Counted from the stretch's first letter, positions 18,464 to 27,248 are shown. The stretch: 64,000 bases of DNA from Escherichia sp. E1V33 (GCF_004211955.1 NZ_RHJI01000015.1:243111-307110), one strand, 5' to 3'. Numbers and translations are program-made. The notes: generated from the sequence alone by a model not told the origin.

Positions 18464-18480
18464 GGCAAGAATTACGCCAG
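18464..18480 (-). promoter_or_regulatory. candidate sigma-54 promoter of xdhABC
   Basis: On the minus strand the site reads CTGGCGTAATTCTTGCC, with CTGGC and TTGC at the exact -24/-12 spacing. The -12 element lies about 57 bases before the xdhA ATG, leaving room for a short leader. This is the best sigma-54 match seen in the window. Confidence 0.75.
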
Positions 18481-18574
18481 AAACGACTATAAGCACGAGG
18501 GGAGGGGGGAAGTGTGATGTCGTTAAAAAAACACTATGGATGATGCATTTTTATCAGCAAAGAAAGTGAGTGCA

Positions 18575-18612
18575 GTTTATCAATATGAGTGTGATAAAAA
18601 TCATTGTGATAA
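18575..18612. promoter_or_regulatory. TGATAA repeats upstream of xdhA
   Basis: TTTATCA, then GTGATAAAAATC (18591-18602), then ATCATTGTGATAA (18600-18612) lie about 110-150 bp upstream of the xdhA sigma-54 promoter. ATCATTGTGATAA differs by one base from the core of the ygfK upstream palindrome at 2926-2938. Candidate enhancer for YgeV; TGTGATAAAAATCATT also resembles a CRP site. Confidence 0.4.
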
Positions 18613-18724
18613 ATGAGTATTAGAGGTCAGTCAGGATGGTTCAGATTTCGTCATGGTTTGCTAACGGTGCGAATAGATTTTTTAGCAGTTATTGATTCGT
18701 ACATACCTGTTTCCACGCAATGGA

Positions 18725-18753
18725 TTGGGGATCTGACAGGGGGCTGCTATGAT
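18725..18753 (+). promoter_or_regulatory. sigma-70 promoter of ygeR
   Basis: TTGGGG (18725-18730), a 17-base spacer and TATGAT (18748-18753), about 30 bases before the ygeR start codon. Confidence 0.6.
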
Positions 18754-18784
18754 ATAGCGTCTTGTTTTTTAGCGAGGAAAGATT

Positions 18785-19543
18785 TTGAGCGCAGGACGCC
18801 TGAATAAAAAAACTCTGGGTATCGTGATGCTGTTATCGGTAGGGCTGCTTCTGGCTGGCTGTTCGGGTAACAAATCATCAGATACAGGGACGTATTCTGG
18901 CTCCGTTTACACCGTGAAACGGGGGGATACGCTTTATCGTATTTCACGCACCACGGGAACCAGCGTAAAAGAGCTAGCCCGACTCAACGACATTTCACCC
19001 CCCTATACCATAGAAATCGGTCAAAAGTTGAAACTTGGTGGGGCGAAAAAAAGTAGTAACGGCACGCGTAAATCCACCGGCAAATCGACGACAAAAACAG
19101 CGTCAGTGACACCGTCTTCGGCCGTTTCGAAATCTTCATGGCCGCCGGTTGGGCAACGTTGCTGGCTATGGCCAACGAGCGGAAAGGTTATTATGCCTTA
19201 CTCAATGGCAGATGGCGGCAATAAAGGGATTGATATTGCGGCGGCGCGCGGGACGCCAATATACGCTGCAGGTGCCGGTAAAGTGGTATATGTGGGTAAT
19301 CAGCTACGTGGCTACGGTAATCTCATCATGATTAAACACAGTGAAGATTACATTACTGCTTATGCCCATAACGACACAATGCTGGTGAACAATGGGCAAA
19401 GTGTTAAAGCCGGGCAAAAGATAGCGACTATGGGGAGTACAGATGCGGAATCAGTGCGACTACATTTCCAGATTCGCTACCGTGCTACGGCAATAGATCC
19501 TTTGCGCTACTTGCCGCCACAGGGCAGCAAGCCAAAGTGCTGA
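18785..19543 (+). CDS. ygeR: YgeR (ActS), LysM/LytM lipoprotein activator of amidases
   Basis: A 252-residue lipoprotein starting at TTG 18785 with GAGGAAAG just upstream. A signal peptide ends in the lipobox LLAGC with Cys26. A LysM peptidoglycan-binding domain spans about residues 41-85, a Ser/Thr/Lys-rich linker follows, and a C-terminal LytM (M23) domain spans about 145-245. The usual zinc-binding residues are incomplete (GIDI instead of HxxxD), so it is an activator and not a peptidase. YgeR is known as ActS, which stimulates the amidases AmiA, AmiB and AmiC; amiC is in this same window. Confidence 0.95.
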   Translation: MSAGRLNKKTLGIVMLLSVGLLLAGCSGNKSSDTGTYSGSVYTVKRGDTLYRISRTTGTSVKELARLNDISPPYTIEIGQKLKLGGAKKSSNGTRKSTGKSTTKTASVTPSSAVSKSSWPPVGQRCWLWPTSGKVIMPYSMADGGNKGIDIAAARGTPIYAAGAGKVVYVGNQLRGYGNLIMIKHSEDYITAYAHNDTMLVNNGQSVKAGQKIATMGSTDAESVRLHFQIRYRATAIDPLRYLPPQGSKPKC

Positions 19544-19576
19544 TGGCGAATTAATCAGCAGTCAGTAGCAAGGCAC

Positions 19577-19604
19577 TTGCTAAGGAGAGCGTAAGGTTTA
19601 TAAT
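19577..19604 (+). promoter_or_regulatory. promoter of the glyU tRNA gene
   Basis: TTGCTA at 19577-19582, a 16-base spacer and a consensus TATAAT at 19599-19604, ending 17 bases before the tRNA. Confidence 0.7.
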
Positions 19605-19621
19605 GCCTTACGCATCTCGAA

Positions 19622-19695
19622 GCGGGCGTAGTTCAATGGTAGAACGAGAGCTTCCCAAGCTCTATACGAGGGTTCGATTCCCTTCGCCCGCTCCA
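19622..19695 (+). tRNA. glyU: tRNA-Gly (anticodon CCC)
   Basis: A 74-base tRNA with acceptor GCGGGCG/CGCCCGC, encoded CCA end, T-loop GGTTCGATTCC and anticodon CCC at 19654-19656 in a TTCCCAA loop. It matches E. coli glyU, the site next to which the ETT2 island lies. Confidence 0.98.
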
Positions 19696-19859
19696 GCTTC
19701 TTAATTTTTCTCTTTCTCTGTTTTTTCCGTAGTCATCAAATTCTTCCGTTATTGTTGATACATTCACGTAAGATGTAGATAAATCCAACATCCCCAACAA
19801 AAATAGAGTGTATAGCTCAAAATATAGAGCGTTATTCTTTTTATGATGTTTATTACAGC
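19696..19859. other. probable deletion junction of the ETT2 island
   Basis: Only 164 AT-rich bases separate glyU from the HilA-like gene. In K-12 several ETT2 genes (ygeI, pbl, ygeK, ygeN and others) lie here. None is visible, so this stretch most likely contains the deletion scar. No direct repeat that would mark the breakpoint was found by eye. Confidence 0.6.
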
Positions 19860-21266
19860 TCAAGCAACCTCATATTGAGAATTAAAATCAATAATGTTGT
19901 TAATTTTTGTCAATTGCTTCAGTTTTTGAATGTTATTGATAATAACTAAATGATCTTCTTTCTCAGTTACGTGATAAGAGAATGCGTTTCTTTCATTTTG
20001 TATTGTAGAAACATATACATCAATGCATTTTTTTATTATGGCGGATTTATGTCTTTTGGGTTCAAGTAGCAGTGACTGGTCTATACAGGCGATAGCATCT
20101 TCAATTCTTTCGTTATATATGTTTACCAGTGTCTTGTAGTAATATAAGGAGGCTACATCTAATACTTGTGTCTGGGCATGGTCAAAAAAAATGCGTGATG
20201 CAGTCGTTTGTCCGGAAAGACCGGTTATCAGACCCATAATTCCTAAAATATTTCCATCAAAAATATTTTTGTCAGATACCTTATCTATAAAGGCCAATGC
20301 TTTTTGAGTTGCATGTTTAAGTTCATATAGCCCATGAAGAGCCATAGACATATGGCATTCAGCCAACAGGCAATAGCATTCATTGGTTATTGCCTGAGCA
20401 TTAGATTTATTTTTAACACTTTCAAATATAGTGATTGCATTGGCAATGCTTTCAGGCGTGAATTTATTCAATTCATTTTTTCCGGCAGACATTTCTGCTG
20501 ATAAAATACTTTCATCAGAAGGTATGTGTCGGGCCATAAACCCTGGTTCTGCTTTAGGTTTCTTCATTGCCAGATATAAGTTACTAATTATAAAGTGTGA
20601 GATTTTTTGTATGTCATCCGCTTGAAGATGTGTGCTGGCAATAAGATAATAACTTTTTGCATCGATTACTTCAATATATAAACTGTTTGCAGCATTATAT
20701 TGGCTGATTCTTCCTGTTACAAAAAAATCGGGTTTGAATCTGGCAAGGAAGGCTGTCTGAGATTTATTATCTATGCAATACTGGGTTGCAGCCATTGGAT
20801 ATATATAGAGGTCATCAGTTCTTTTATTTGAGATGAGTTGTACCAGTTCCTGGTTAAGTGCTAATGGATCCTGATTGCTGTGAGATATTGCAAATGGAAA
20901 TAAAGCAATAGTGCTACCCACATCATTATCTTGATTTTCTTTTATCTTGAATACTTGTCCACTGAATCGATAACCTTTTCTATATATGGTTTCAATGCAA
21001 CGGTTGTAGCCAATTCTTTCAAAAATACATCTTAAAGAATAGATGCATCGTGTAAGGGACTCATCACTTACAATCACATTTTTCCATACTGATTCGATGA
21101 TCGTATCTTTGGATACAACATTTCCCGCTGATTCAAGCAATACAAGTAATACACCGAGTTCTTTCGGTGGGATGTAAAATTCCTCATTCCCTTTTGTAAG
21201 AATGCCATCTTCTGTGAGTATGATTCCATCAGGGAAATGATATGAGAACTTATTTTCTAAATCCAT
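19860..21266 (-). CDS. ygeH: YgeH/EilA, HilA-like transcriptional regulator of ETT2
   Basis: A 468-residue regulator. The N-terminal ~105 residues form an OmpR/PhoB-type winged helix ([24 protein letters not shown]). The rest resembles HilA: a middle region without membrane segments and a C-terminal TPR-like part. HilA-family proteins activate type III secretion islands; the homologue EilA does so for ETT2-related genes. I choose ATG 21266 because GAGGTGAG lies directly upstream; an in-frame ATG 14 codons earlier has none. Low G+C and isolated next to a deletion, so it may now control distant genes or nothing. Confidence 0.9.
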   Translation of the reverse strand: MDLENKFSYHFPDGIILTEDGILTKGNEEFYIPPKELGVLLVLLESAGNVVSKDTIIESVWKNVIVSDESLTRCIYSLRCIFERIGYNRCIETIYRKGYRFSGQVFKIKENQDNDVGSTIALFPFAISHSNQDPLALNQELVQLISNKRTDDLYIYPMAATQYCIDNKSQTAFLARFKPDFFVTGRISQYNAANSLYIEVIDAKSYYLIASTHLQADDIQKISHFIISNLYLAMKKPKAEPGFMARHIPSDESILSAEMSAGKNELNKFTPESIANAITIFESVKNKSNAQAITNECYCLLAECHMSMALHGLYELKHATQKALAFIDKVSDKNIFDGNILGIMGLITGLSGQTTASRIFFDHAQTQVLDVASLYYYKTLVNIYNERIEDAIACIDQSLLLEPKRHKSAIIKKCIDVYVSTIQNERNAFSYHVTEKEDHLVIINNIQKLKQLTKINNIIDFNSQYEVA

Positions 21267-21853
21267 TAGCTCACCTCTATTAAGTTTGTGGTTTTTTACA
21301 TCCTGCATGAGTAACAGATATAACTGATATTCATATGTTTAATTTAATGTTTCTATTTACGAAATTCATCATGATTGTTTAAGTTAATTTATATTAGCCT
21401 GATGTGATTGTAATCTGAAATATTCTTATTTAATGCTGGTTAATCATGTAAGCGCATAACTTATTGAAAAGTATTGATAAAGTTATGATAATTACATTTC
21501 TTAATTTAATGTAATTATTCATTTAAGATAAAATGATATGCTATGAGGAATGGTTTATGTCGAATGGCAATCTGATGTGCAAGGATTATTTCAATAGTTA
21601 TTTTATTTATTGGTAACTATTGTGTTCGTTTGCTCTATAAAATATCTCTGTGTGAAACATAAGTTATTTTTACACCATTATCTGCATAGTGGAGTGTGGA
21701 AGGTGTTATTAATGATGGATGTAAATTGAATGGGTGAGGGGATTGCCGTATGAACTGTCAGATATCAAAATAAATAAAGGTTATTTTTTAGCGCCAGAAA
21801 TATTACATTTGTTATTTTGGCTTTTAATTATAGATGCAACATCAAGTTGTTTT
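21267..21853. other. AT-rich gap between ygeH and yqeJ
   Basis: 587 bases, strongly AT-rich, with no recognisable gene. In K-12 yqeK, ygeF and ygeG lie between these genes, so a second deletion is likely here. The only frame with a decent ribosome site is a 19-codon one at 21557-21616 on the plus strand (start MSNGNLM), which I do not recognise and do not call. Confidence 0.55.
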
Positions 21854-22336
21854 TTACCTTGCACAATACATAATTGCTCTATTGCCAATGCTTAAAAGAA
21901 AATCATGATTGTTCTGTTTTTGAACATTATAGCTTATCATTTTTCCAGGGAATATATAAAAATCAGGTAGGAGTTGTGCCAGATTAGCATCTGAAATTTG
22001 ATCAATAATATCAAACTTATTTATTTTAGTAGAGGTAAGATGCAAAGTGTCATAATTTTCAATCCATGTGTACTCAATATCTCGGCGAAATGATTTATAA
22101 GTGTTAGTGTTTTGTTTCCAGGTGCCACTGAGTGCAACAGTTCCTGTCTTTTTATTTTTATTATACATAAAGTCAATCGTGAGATTAGCCCTTCCCTGGT
22201 CATTAAAAATAACCCAATTGGCCGTGCATTTCTCATTGTATACTATTTGTTCTTTTGAATAATGATAGGCAATAAAAAAAATGAAGCCACTGATAAAGCA
22301 TAAAATAATAAACAGCATTTTTTTATAACTAATCAT
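21854..22336 (-). CDS. yqeJ: YqeJ, small membrane-anchored periplasmic protein
   Basis: A 160-residue protein with one N-terminal membrane segment (about residues 7-24) and a periplasmic body. Two cysteines there, Cys37 and Cys158, could form a disulfide. ATG 22336 has GGAG at good spacing and lies inside the end of yqeI (8-base overlap), so translation is coupled. No function is established. The arrangement resembles ToxR/ToxS-type pairs, in which a small periplasmic partner stabilises a membrane-bound regulator; that is inference. Confidence 0.88.
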   Translation of the reverse strand: MISYKKMLFIILCFISGFIFFIAYHYSKEQIVYNEKCTANWVIFNDQGRANLTIDFMYNKNKKTGTVALSGTWKQNTNTYKSFRRDIEYTWIENYDTLHLTSTKINKFDIIDQISDANLAQLLPDFYIFPGKMISYNVQKQNNHDFLLSIGNRAIMYCAR

Positions 22337-23138
22337 GGTTAACTCCACGATACGATAGAGTTAAACAGTCTGCAACTGTGTTATTACTATACTTTTTTTT
22401 GCATGCCATAACAATCAATCCAGGAGACGACTTATCGAGAGGAAAATATAGCCAGGGATACTTTTTACAATCAATTCCAGAACCTAATATACGATTCTTA
22501 TATTTATCGAGATCTTTCAAGCCATCAATGCTATCTTCTGTAACATTGAAATGACAACCATTTATTTGTGCAACGGTTTTGTAATCTTTAAAGAATGATT
22601 TGGGCTGACTATTGTGCCAGAGGAAAAATGCGGTAAGCAAACCTACAGCAAATGCACTTAGCATGGGGAAATAATTTTTAAATAGCCTGACTATATTTCT
22701 GCGGTAATTATAAGGATGAGCACTTGTCTCTTTAAACTCATCTTTCACGTTCAAGCATTGGGGAGATATGGTCTTTTGAGCATCTGCAGAAGGGATTATT
22801 ACATGATTTTCTATTTTTATATCATTACTGAGCTTAAACCCTTTTCTCGGCACGGTTGCAATAAGCGAATGGTTGGTTTCACCAACCGTGCGAAACCCGC
22901 GTCTGATAATCGATATATTTTGATATAACGTATTGACCGGTACTCGCATGCCTTCTTCTTCCCAGACTTTAGAGAAAAAATCTTGTTGTGCAACCACATC
23001 AGGAAAGGCTTCGAGTAGCAGCGATAAGCACCTGCTTGCCGGCGTTGTCAGAACGGCGTTAAGCTCGGCGTCATGTACCGAAATTAATTTTCTGTGCTCT
23101 GGCCAGAACTCAATATTATCGTTAATAATCCAGTACAT
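22329..23138 (-). CDS. yqeI: YqeI, ToxR-like membrane-bound transcriptional regulator
   Basis: A 269-residue protein. The N-terminal ~105 residues form an OmpR/ToxR-type winged helix ending in ATVPRKGFKL. A variable linker precedes a single membrane segment at about residues 157-174. The periplasmic C-terminal ~95 residues contain four cysteines (195, 224, 246, 258), enough for two disulfides. The topology is that of ToxR, CadC and PsaE. It overlaps yqeJ, its likely partner. Part of the ETT2 remnant; target genes are unknown. Confidence 0.92.
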   Translation of the reverse strand: MYWIINDNIEFWPEHRKLISVHDAELNAVLTTPASRCLSLLLEAFPDVVAQQDFFSKVWEEEGMRVPVNTLYQNISIIRRGFRTVGETNHSLIATVPRKGFKLSNDIKIENHVIIPSADAQKTISPQCLNVKDEFKETSAHPYNYRRNIVRLFKNYFPMLSAFAVGLLTAFFLWHNSQPKSFFKDYKTVAQINGCHFNVTEDSIDGLKDLDKYKNRILGSGIDCKKYPWLYFPLDKSSPGLIVMACKKKYSNNTVADCLTLSYRGVNHD

Positions 23139-23483
23139 ACGTCAATGAAACACAAAATTAAGCAAATTGAAATTATATAGTTTGATAAGTATATTAGTAT
23201 TCATGAAATAAATATATATTAATTTTATATTTATCATGCAAACTATAATTATAACATATCAATGCAACTTAAAATTCCATGCGGGTTAACAAATTTAACA
23301 CTCTTAACAGTTGTTTTTATACCTTTTTCTATCGCAATATCTCTTCATTTTTGCGGTAGTATGCAAAGATGACATAATTAAATAAGCACTCTAATAAACT
23401 GAGTTAAAAGTTCGTGTGATAAAATACGGGCATCTTTATAAGTGCCCGTATATACAATGCTTATTATTATCGATAGTTACGTT
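23139..23483. other. yqeH-yqeI intergenic region
   Basis: 345 AT-rich bases with no gene. It must hold the yqeI promoter, which I could not define, and a terminator-like hairpin behind yqeH. Confidence 0.5.
23421..23451 (-). terminator. terminator downstream of yqeH
   Basis: A 9-bp stem ATACGGGCA/TGCCCGTAT (23424-23451) with a 10-base loop; on the minus strand it is followed by TTTTA. It lies about 33 bases after the yqeH stop codon. Confidence 0.6.
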
Positions 23484-24116
23484 TCAGTGCTGAACGGAAT
23501 GTGAGCGGATAAACAATTCGTTTATTTTACCGCCCATTCTTTTTTCAATTCTTTGCTTGTAGGCGTAGATGCTACGGATATCCATATCAAGAACCTCTGC
23601 AATCTGATATGGATTATAACCAGAAACCATATGTCCCATAATGGTGAATTCCATTTGAGTTAACGTATTGCCTCTTGTAAATGACAAATAACGACCAATG
23701 AATAGTTGCCTGATCTTTTCGTTGGCAACATCCAGTCCATCGTCATTATATATAATGGCTGATATCGCAGAGTTGTGTTTTCTCCAGTAATTAGCAAGAG
23801 ATTGCATATTTCGGTCGCTTACTAGCACAATTCCCATCTCAGTACTCGTAAGATAGTCGATCCAGTCACTTTCTAAAAAAAGACGTAAAAAACTTACTGA
23901 AAAATCTACAAAAATATATCCGCTTAATCGAGCATTGTGGTTTTTACTTAATATACCTTCAACCACGCCACGATTAAAATACGAACTCTCTTCGGGCCAC
24001 ATACAAAAACAGGCATTTGCACAATACTGCAAACGTGGTGATTTTTCTGGCATTATTTGGCAATGCATTGAGCAACTATTGCATGTAAGACTTTTATAGC
24101 GACTACAAAGCCTCAT
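23484..24116 (-). CDS. yqeH: YqeH, cysteine-rich LuxR-type regulator of the ETT2 remnant
   Basis: A 210-residue protein with seven cysteines in its first 38 residues (4, 12, 15, 19, 32, 36, 38), a spacing that suggests a metal or iron-sulfur site. The C-terminal ~65 residues form a LuxR/FixJ-type HTH (LTQMEFTIMGHMVSGYNPYQ, then VLDMDIRSIYAYKQRI). ATG 24116 follows GGGAGGTT at seven bases; a longer reading frame upstream lacks a ribosome site. Function and signal are unknown. Confidence 0.88.
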   Translation of the reverse strand: MRLCSRYKSLTCNSCSMHCQIMPEKSPRLQYCANACFCMWPEESSYFNRGVVEGILSKNHNARLSGYIFVDFSVSFLRLFLESDWIDYLTSTEMGIVLVSDRNMQSLANYWRKHNSAISAIIYNDDGLDVANEKIRQLFIGRYLSFTRGNTLTQMEFTIMGHMVSGYNPYQIAEVLDMDIRSIYAYKQRIEKRMGGKINELFIRSHSVQH

Positions 24117-24576
24117 GTTAATAACCTCCCTATTCATAGATAATTGCATAATTTCATTGGTTATTGATGATGTCAATACACTCTGATTTAGTAAGCTTTT
24201 TATGAAAAATTGTGTTTAATCCGTATTTGTCATTATTCTTAATGGTATATTTTATCGCGCATCATTAAGCTTTAAATATGATTGGATTTCACTCAGTTAA
24301 TCATATTGACCTTATTGCAAATCAGACAAGTGCCTAATGTATTAAGAATATCTATACTGCAAATTGTTTTCGAATGACCAGAAGATATCTTGTAAATCTA
24401 AGAGATGCATCTTAAATAGTCTTAATTAAGATGTTCAGATTTTTATTTAGGATAACAGCTTGATAATGCTTGTTTAAGTTATGGAGCGTTTGGCGAGGGT
24501 GAACAATGCAAGATATGCATTGTAAGAACTGGAATGGTTCAAAACAGTGGCTATTTTGAACCATTCACATCAGTGA
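24117..24576. other. yqeG-yqeH gap with two inverted repeats
   Basis: 460 bases, AT-rich, no gene seen. ACAATGCA/TGCATTGT (24503-24523) is a perfect 8-bp inverted repeat. GAATGGTTCAAAA/TTTTGAACCATTC (24532-24566) is a perfect 13-bp inverted repeat just after the yqeG stop; it has no T-run, so it may be a weak terminator or a protein site. The yqeH promoter must also lie here. Confidence 0.55.
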
Positions 24577-25806
24577 TTAGCTAAAGAACATTACCGATAC
24601 GCACAGGATACCGACGATCAACGTAATAAGATTTCCGATAGAACGCCAGGGCTTAAGTACCGGGATGAGATATGTTGACAGCGTTGGCATGATAAAAAGA
24701 ATCATGGCAATAAGTGGACCACTGATCGCGTAAATCATCGAAATTGCATTAGGGTTGATGCAGCAAACGATGAAAGTAATCAGCGATACTAACATAATTG
24801 ACAGCGCGCGGTTAAAGGCACGGCTTTTTTTTACGCCTGCCTGCTGTAGCGTTGTTTTGACTAATTCCGTTGCTCCTTCAATAACACCAAAGTAGGTACC
24901 TAAAAACGATTTGGACATTGCTACAACCGCGACAATAATTCCAGATATCGACAACCATGCAGGGGCATTTGGCAGCATAGAAAGTGCCGATAAAATGGTA
25001 ACTCCCTCCTCTTTAGCTGTTTCAATATAAGAAGGTGGTATTGATAACAGGCAGCTAAAGACGAAGAAAAGCACACTCACACAGATGATGAGATAAGCGA
25101 CTTTCATAATTTTTTTGCATTTATCCATAGCGTGTTCGCCATATTTCTCACGTCTATCAATAGCAAACGTAGAAATAATGGGCGTATGGCTAAAGGCGAA
25201 AACCATCACGGGAATCGATATCCATATCTGGTGAAGGGTGTTCTGATTGAACTCTACCTGGGTAGTTAATAGGGCTGGCTGCCAGCTACCGACGAGATAG
25301 AAAGAAAGAAATAAGAAATAGGCAATCAGTGGAAATACCAAAAATCCCATTACCCGAATTGTGGCATGGCGACCCATTAGAAAAATGAAATTCAGAATTA
25401 ACACAACACCCAGACTCACCAGCATACGAATGCGCAGGTCGATTACCATATGCTTTGCCAGCTGTTCTGTCAGCGAATTGGTTATTGCCACTGCATATAT
25501 CAACACGACGACAAAAAAAGCAATGAAGTAAAGAGTGGTAATCAGATTGCCGATCTTCTTGCCATAGTAATGAGTTACCGCGCCAGTAATCCCTTCGCCT
25601 GCCGATGTTTTTGAAGAAAGGATGAACTGGCACAGGGCCTTATGTGGCCAATATGTTAAAGGCCATGCGACCAGTGCTGTAATAAACAGGACTACCGCTC
25701 CCGCTGAACCTAGCTGAATAGGGAGAAAGAGCGTGCCTGCACCAACGGCTGTGCCGTACAGAGCGAAGCTCCAGAGAGTTTCTTCTTTTGACCAAATTTT
25801 AGACAT
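24577..25806 (-). CDS. yqeG: YqeG, HAAAP-family amino acid transporter
   Basis: A 409-residue inner membrane protein of the hydroxy/aromatic amino acid permease family (SdaC/TdcC type) with about 11 membrane segments. The N-terminal GTAVGAGTLFLPIQLG is the conserved unwound first helix. Members import serine or threonine with protons or sodium; YqeG has been linked to serine transport, which I cannot verify from sequence. Divergent from yqeF. It marks the end of the AT-rich island, and its own codon use looks like core genes. Confidence 0.92.
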   Translation of the reverse strand: MSKIWSKEETLWSFALYGTAVGAGTLFLPIQLGSAGAVVLFITALVAWPLTYWPHKALCQFILSSKTSAGEGITGAVTHYYGKKIGNLITTLYFIAFFVVVLIYAVAITNSLTEQLAKHMVIDLRIRMLVSLGVVLILNFIFLMGRHATIRVMGFLVFPLIAYFLFLSFYLVGSWQPALLTTQVEFNQNTLHQIWISIPVMVFAFSHTPIISTFAIDRREKYGEHAMDKCKKIMKVAYLIICVSVLFFVFSCLLSIPPSYIETAKEEGVTILSALSMLPNAPAWLSISGIIVAVVAMSKSFLGTYFGVIEGATELVKTTLQQAGVKKSRAFNRALSIMLVSLITFIVCCINPNAISMIYAISGPLIAMILFIMPTLSTYLIPVLKPWRSIGNLITLIVGILCVSVMFFS

Positions 25807-25972
25807 TATTTGAACGTATCATCTACAAATTAAGAAAAATGGAGGGCAATTTACCATAAACCAGGTCAGAAATGGGAGATTAACGCTATATCGCCTCATG
25901 GATTCATGGGTTAGTAGATGCAAACCTTGCGTGCCAGTTGGGTATCCATCCCTCATTCCGGTGAATTTCCTT

Positions 25973-25988
25973 TGTGATAAAAATCACC
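25973..25988. promoter_or_regulatory. candidate CRP site upstream of yqeF
   Basis: TGTGATAAAAATCACC fits TGTGA-N6-TCACA with one mismatch. It lies 73-88 bases before the yqeF ATG, between the divergent yqeG and yqeF. Confidence 0.55.
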
Positions 25989-26060
25989 ATTTTTAAACAT
26001 TTAAAATAATTTTCATTAACAATCATTTACTATTGCGCTGTTAATCTGTGCGAGGTTGTG

Positions 26061-27248
26061 ATGAAAGACGTTGTGATTGTCGGTGCGTTACGAACACCTA
26101 TCGGCTGCTATCGTGGAGCGTTGGCTGGTCATTCTGCTGTGGAACTTGGTAGCCTGGTCGTGAAAGCGTTATTAGAACGCACTGGCGTTGCTGCACATGC
26201 GGTGGATGAAGTGATTCTGGGGCAGGTTCTGACCGCAGGAGCTGGGCAGAATCCAGCACGGCAATCGGCCATTAAAGGTGGTCTACCCAACAGTGTTTCG
26301 GCCATAACGATTAATGATGTTTGTGGTTCCGGGCTAAAAGCACTGCATCTTGCCACGCAAGCGATCCAGTGTGGCGAGGCTGATATTGTCATCGCCGGTG
26401 GTCAGGAAAACATGAGTCGTGCACCACATGTATTGACTGATAGTCGTACCGGGGCACAGCTTGGCGATAGCCAACTGGTTGATAGTCTGGTGCATGATGG
26501 CTTATGGGACGCGTTCAATGATTACCATATTGGTGTCACTGCCGAAAATCTGGCGCGTGAATATGGTATCAGCCGTCAATTACAAGATGCCTATGCACTT
26601 AGTTCACAACAAAAAGCGCGGGCGGCCATTGATGCTGGACGATTCAAAGATGAGATTGTCCCGGTGAGAACGCAAAACAATGGGCAGCTACTGGTTGTTG
26701 ATACCGATGAACAGCCGCGTACGGATGCCAGTGCAGAAGGGCTGGCTAGCTTAAATCCGTCATTTGATAGTCACGGTTCTGTTACTGCAGGTAATGCTTC
26801 ATCGATTAATGATGGTGCTGCTGCAGTAATGATGATGAGCGAAGCCAAAGCCCGAGCGTTGAATCTACCCGTGCTGGCACGTATTCGCGCCTTTGCCAGT
26901 GTTGGTGTCGATCCTGCGCTGATGGGTATTGCTCCGGTATATGCGACTCGCCGTTGCCTTGAGCGTGTGGGCTGGCAGCTTTCTGATGTCGATCTTATTG
27001 AGGCTAATGAAGCGTTTGCCGCGCAGGCGCTTTCCGTTGGCAAAATGCTCGAATGGGATGAACGTCGGGTCAATGTTAATGGTGGCGCAATTGCGTTGGG
27101 TCACCCGATTGGCGCATCCGGTTGCCGCATTCTGGTTTCTTTGGTCCATGAAATGGTAAAACGCAACGCGCGTAAAGGACTGGCTACACTTTGTATTGGT
27201 GGCGGCCAGGGCGTGGCGTTAACTATCGAACGTGACGACCAGATCTAA
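26061..27248 (+). CDS. yqeF: YqeF, acetyl-CoA acetyltransferase (thiolase) family
   Basis: A 395-residue biosynthetic-type thiolase. Active-site residues are visible: nucleophile cysteine in [10 protein letters not shown] near residue 88, histidine in [14 protein letters not shown] near 349, and the second cysteine in LCIGGGQG near 379. Such enzymes interconvert two acetyl-CoA and acetoacetyl-CoA. The start is ATG 26061 after GAGGTTG; a GTG directly before it is unlikely. Its pathway is not known, as it stands alone between a transporter and kduI. Confidence 0.94.
   Translation: MKDVVIVGALRTPIGCYRGALAGHSAVELGSLVVKALLERTGVAAHAVDEVILGQVLTAGAGQNPARQSAIKGGLPNSVSAITINDVCGSGLKALHLATQAIQCGEADIVIAGGQENMSRAPHVLTDSRTGAQLGDSQLVDSLVHDGLWDAFNDYHIGVTAENLAREYGISRQLQDAYALSSQQKARAAIDAGRFKDEIVPVRTQNNGQLLVVDTDEQPRTDASAEGLASLNPSFDSHGSVTAGNASSINDGAAAVMMMSEAKARALNLPVLARIRAFASVGVDPALMGIAPVYATRRCLERVGWQLSDVDLIEANEAFAAQALSVGKMLEWDERRVNVNGGAIALGHPIGASGCRILVSLVHEMVKRNARKGLATLCIGGGQGVALTIERDDQI

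Noticed and set aside
19633..19863. 76-codon minus-strand frame ending in SGRRESNPRIELGKLSFYH
   Set aside because: Its C-terminus is the antisense reading of the glyU tRNA, a common annotation artefact.
21557..21616. 19-codon frame (MSNGNLM...) with a TGAGGAA ribosome site
   Set aside because: Too short to tell from chance in AT-rich DNA, with no known homologue.
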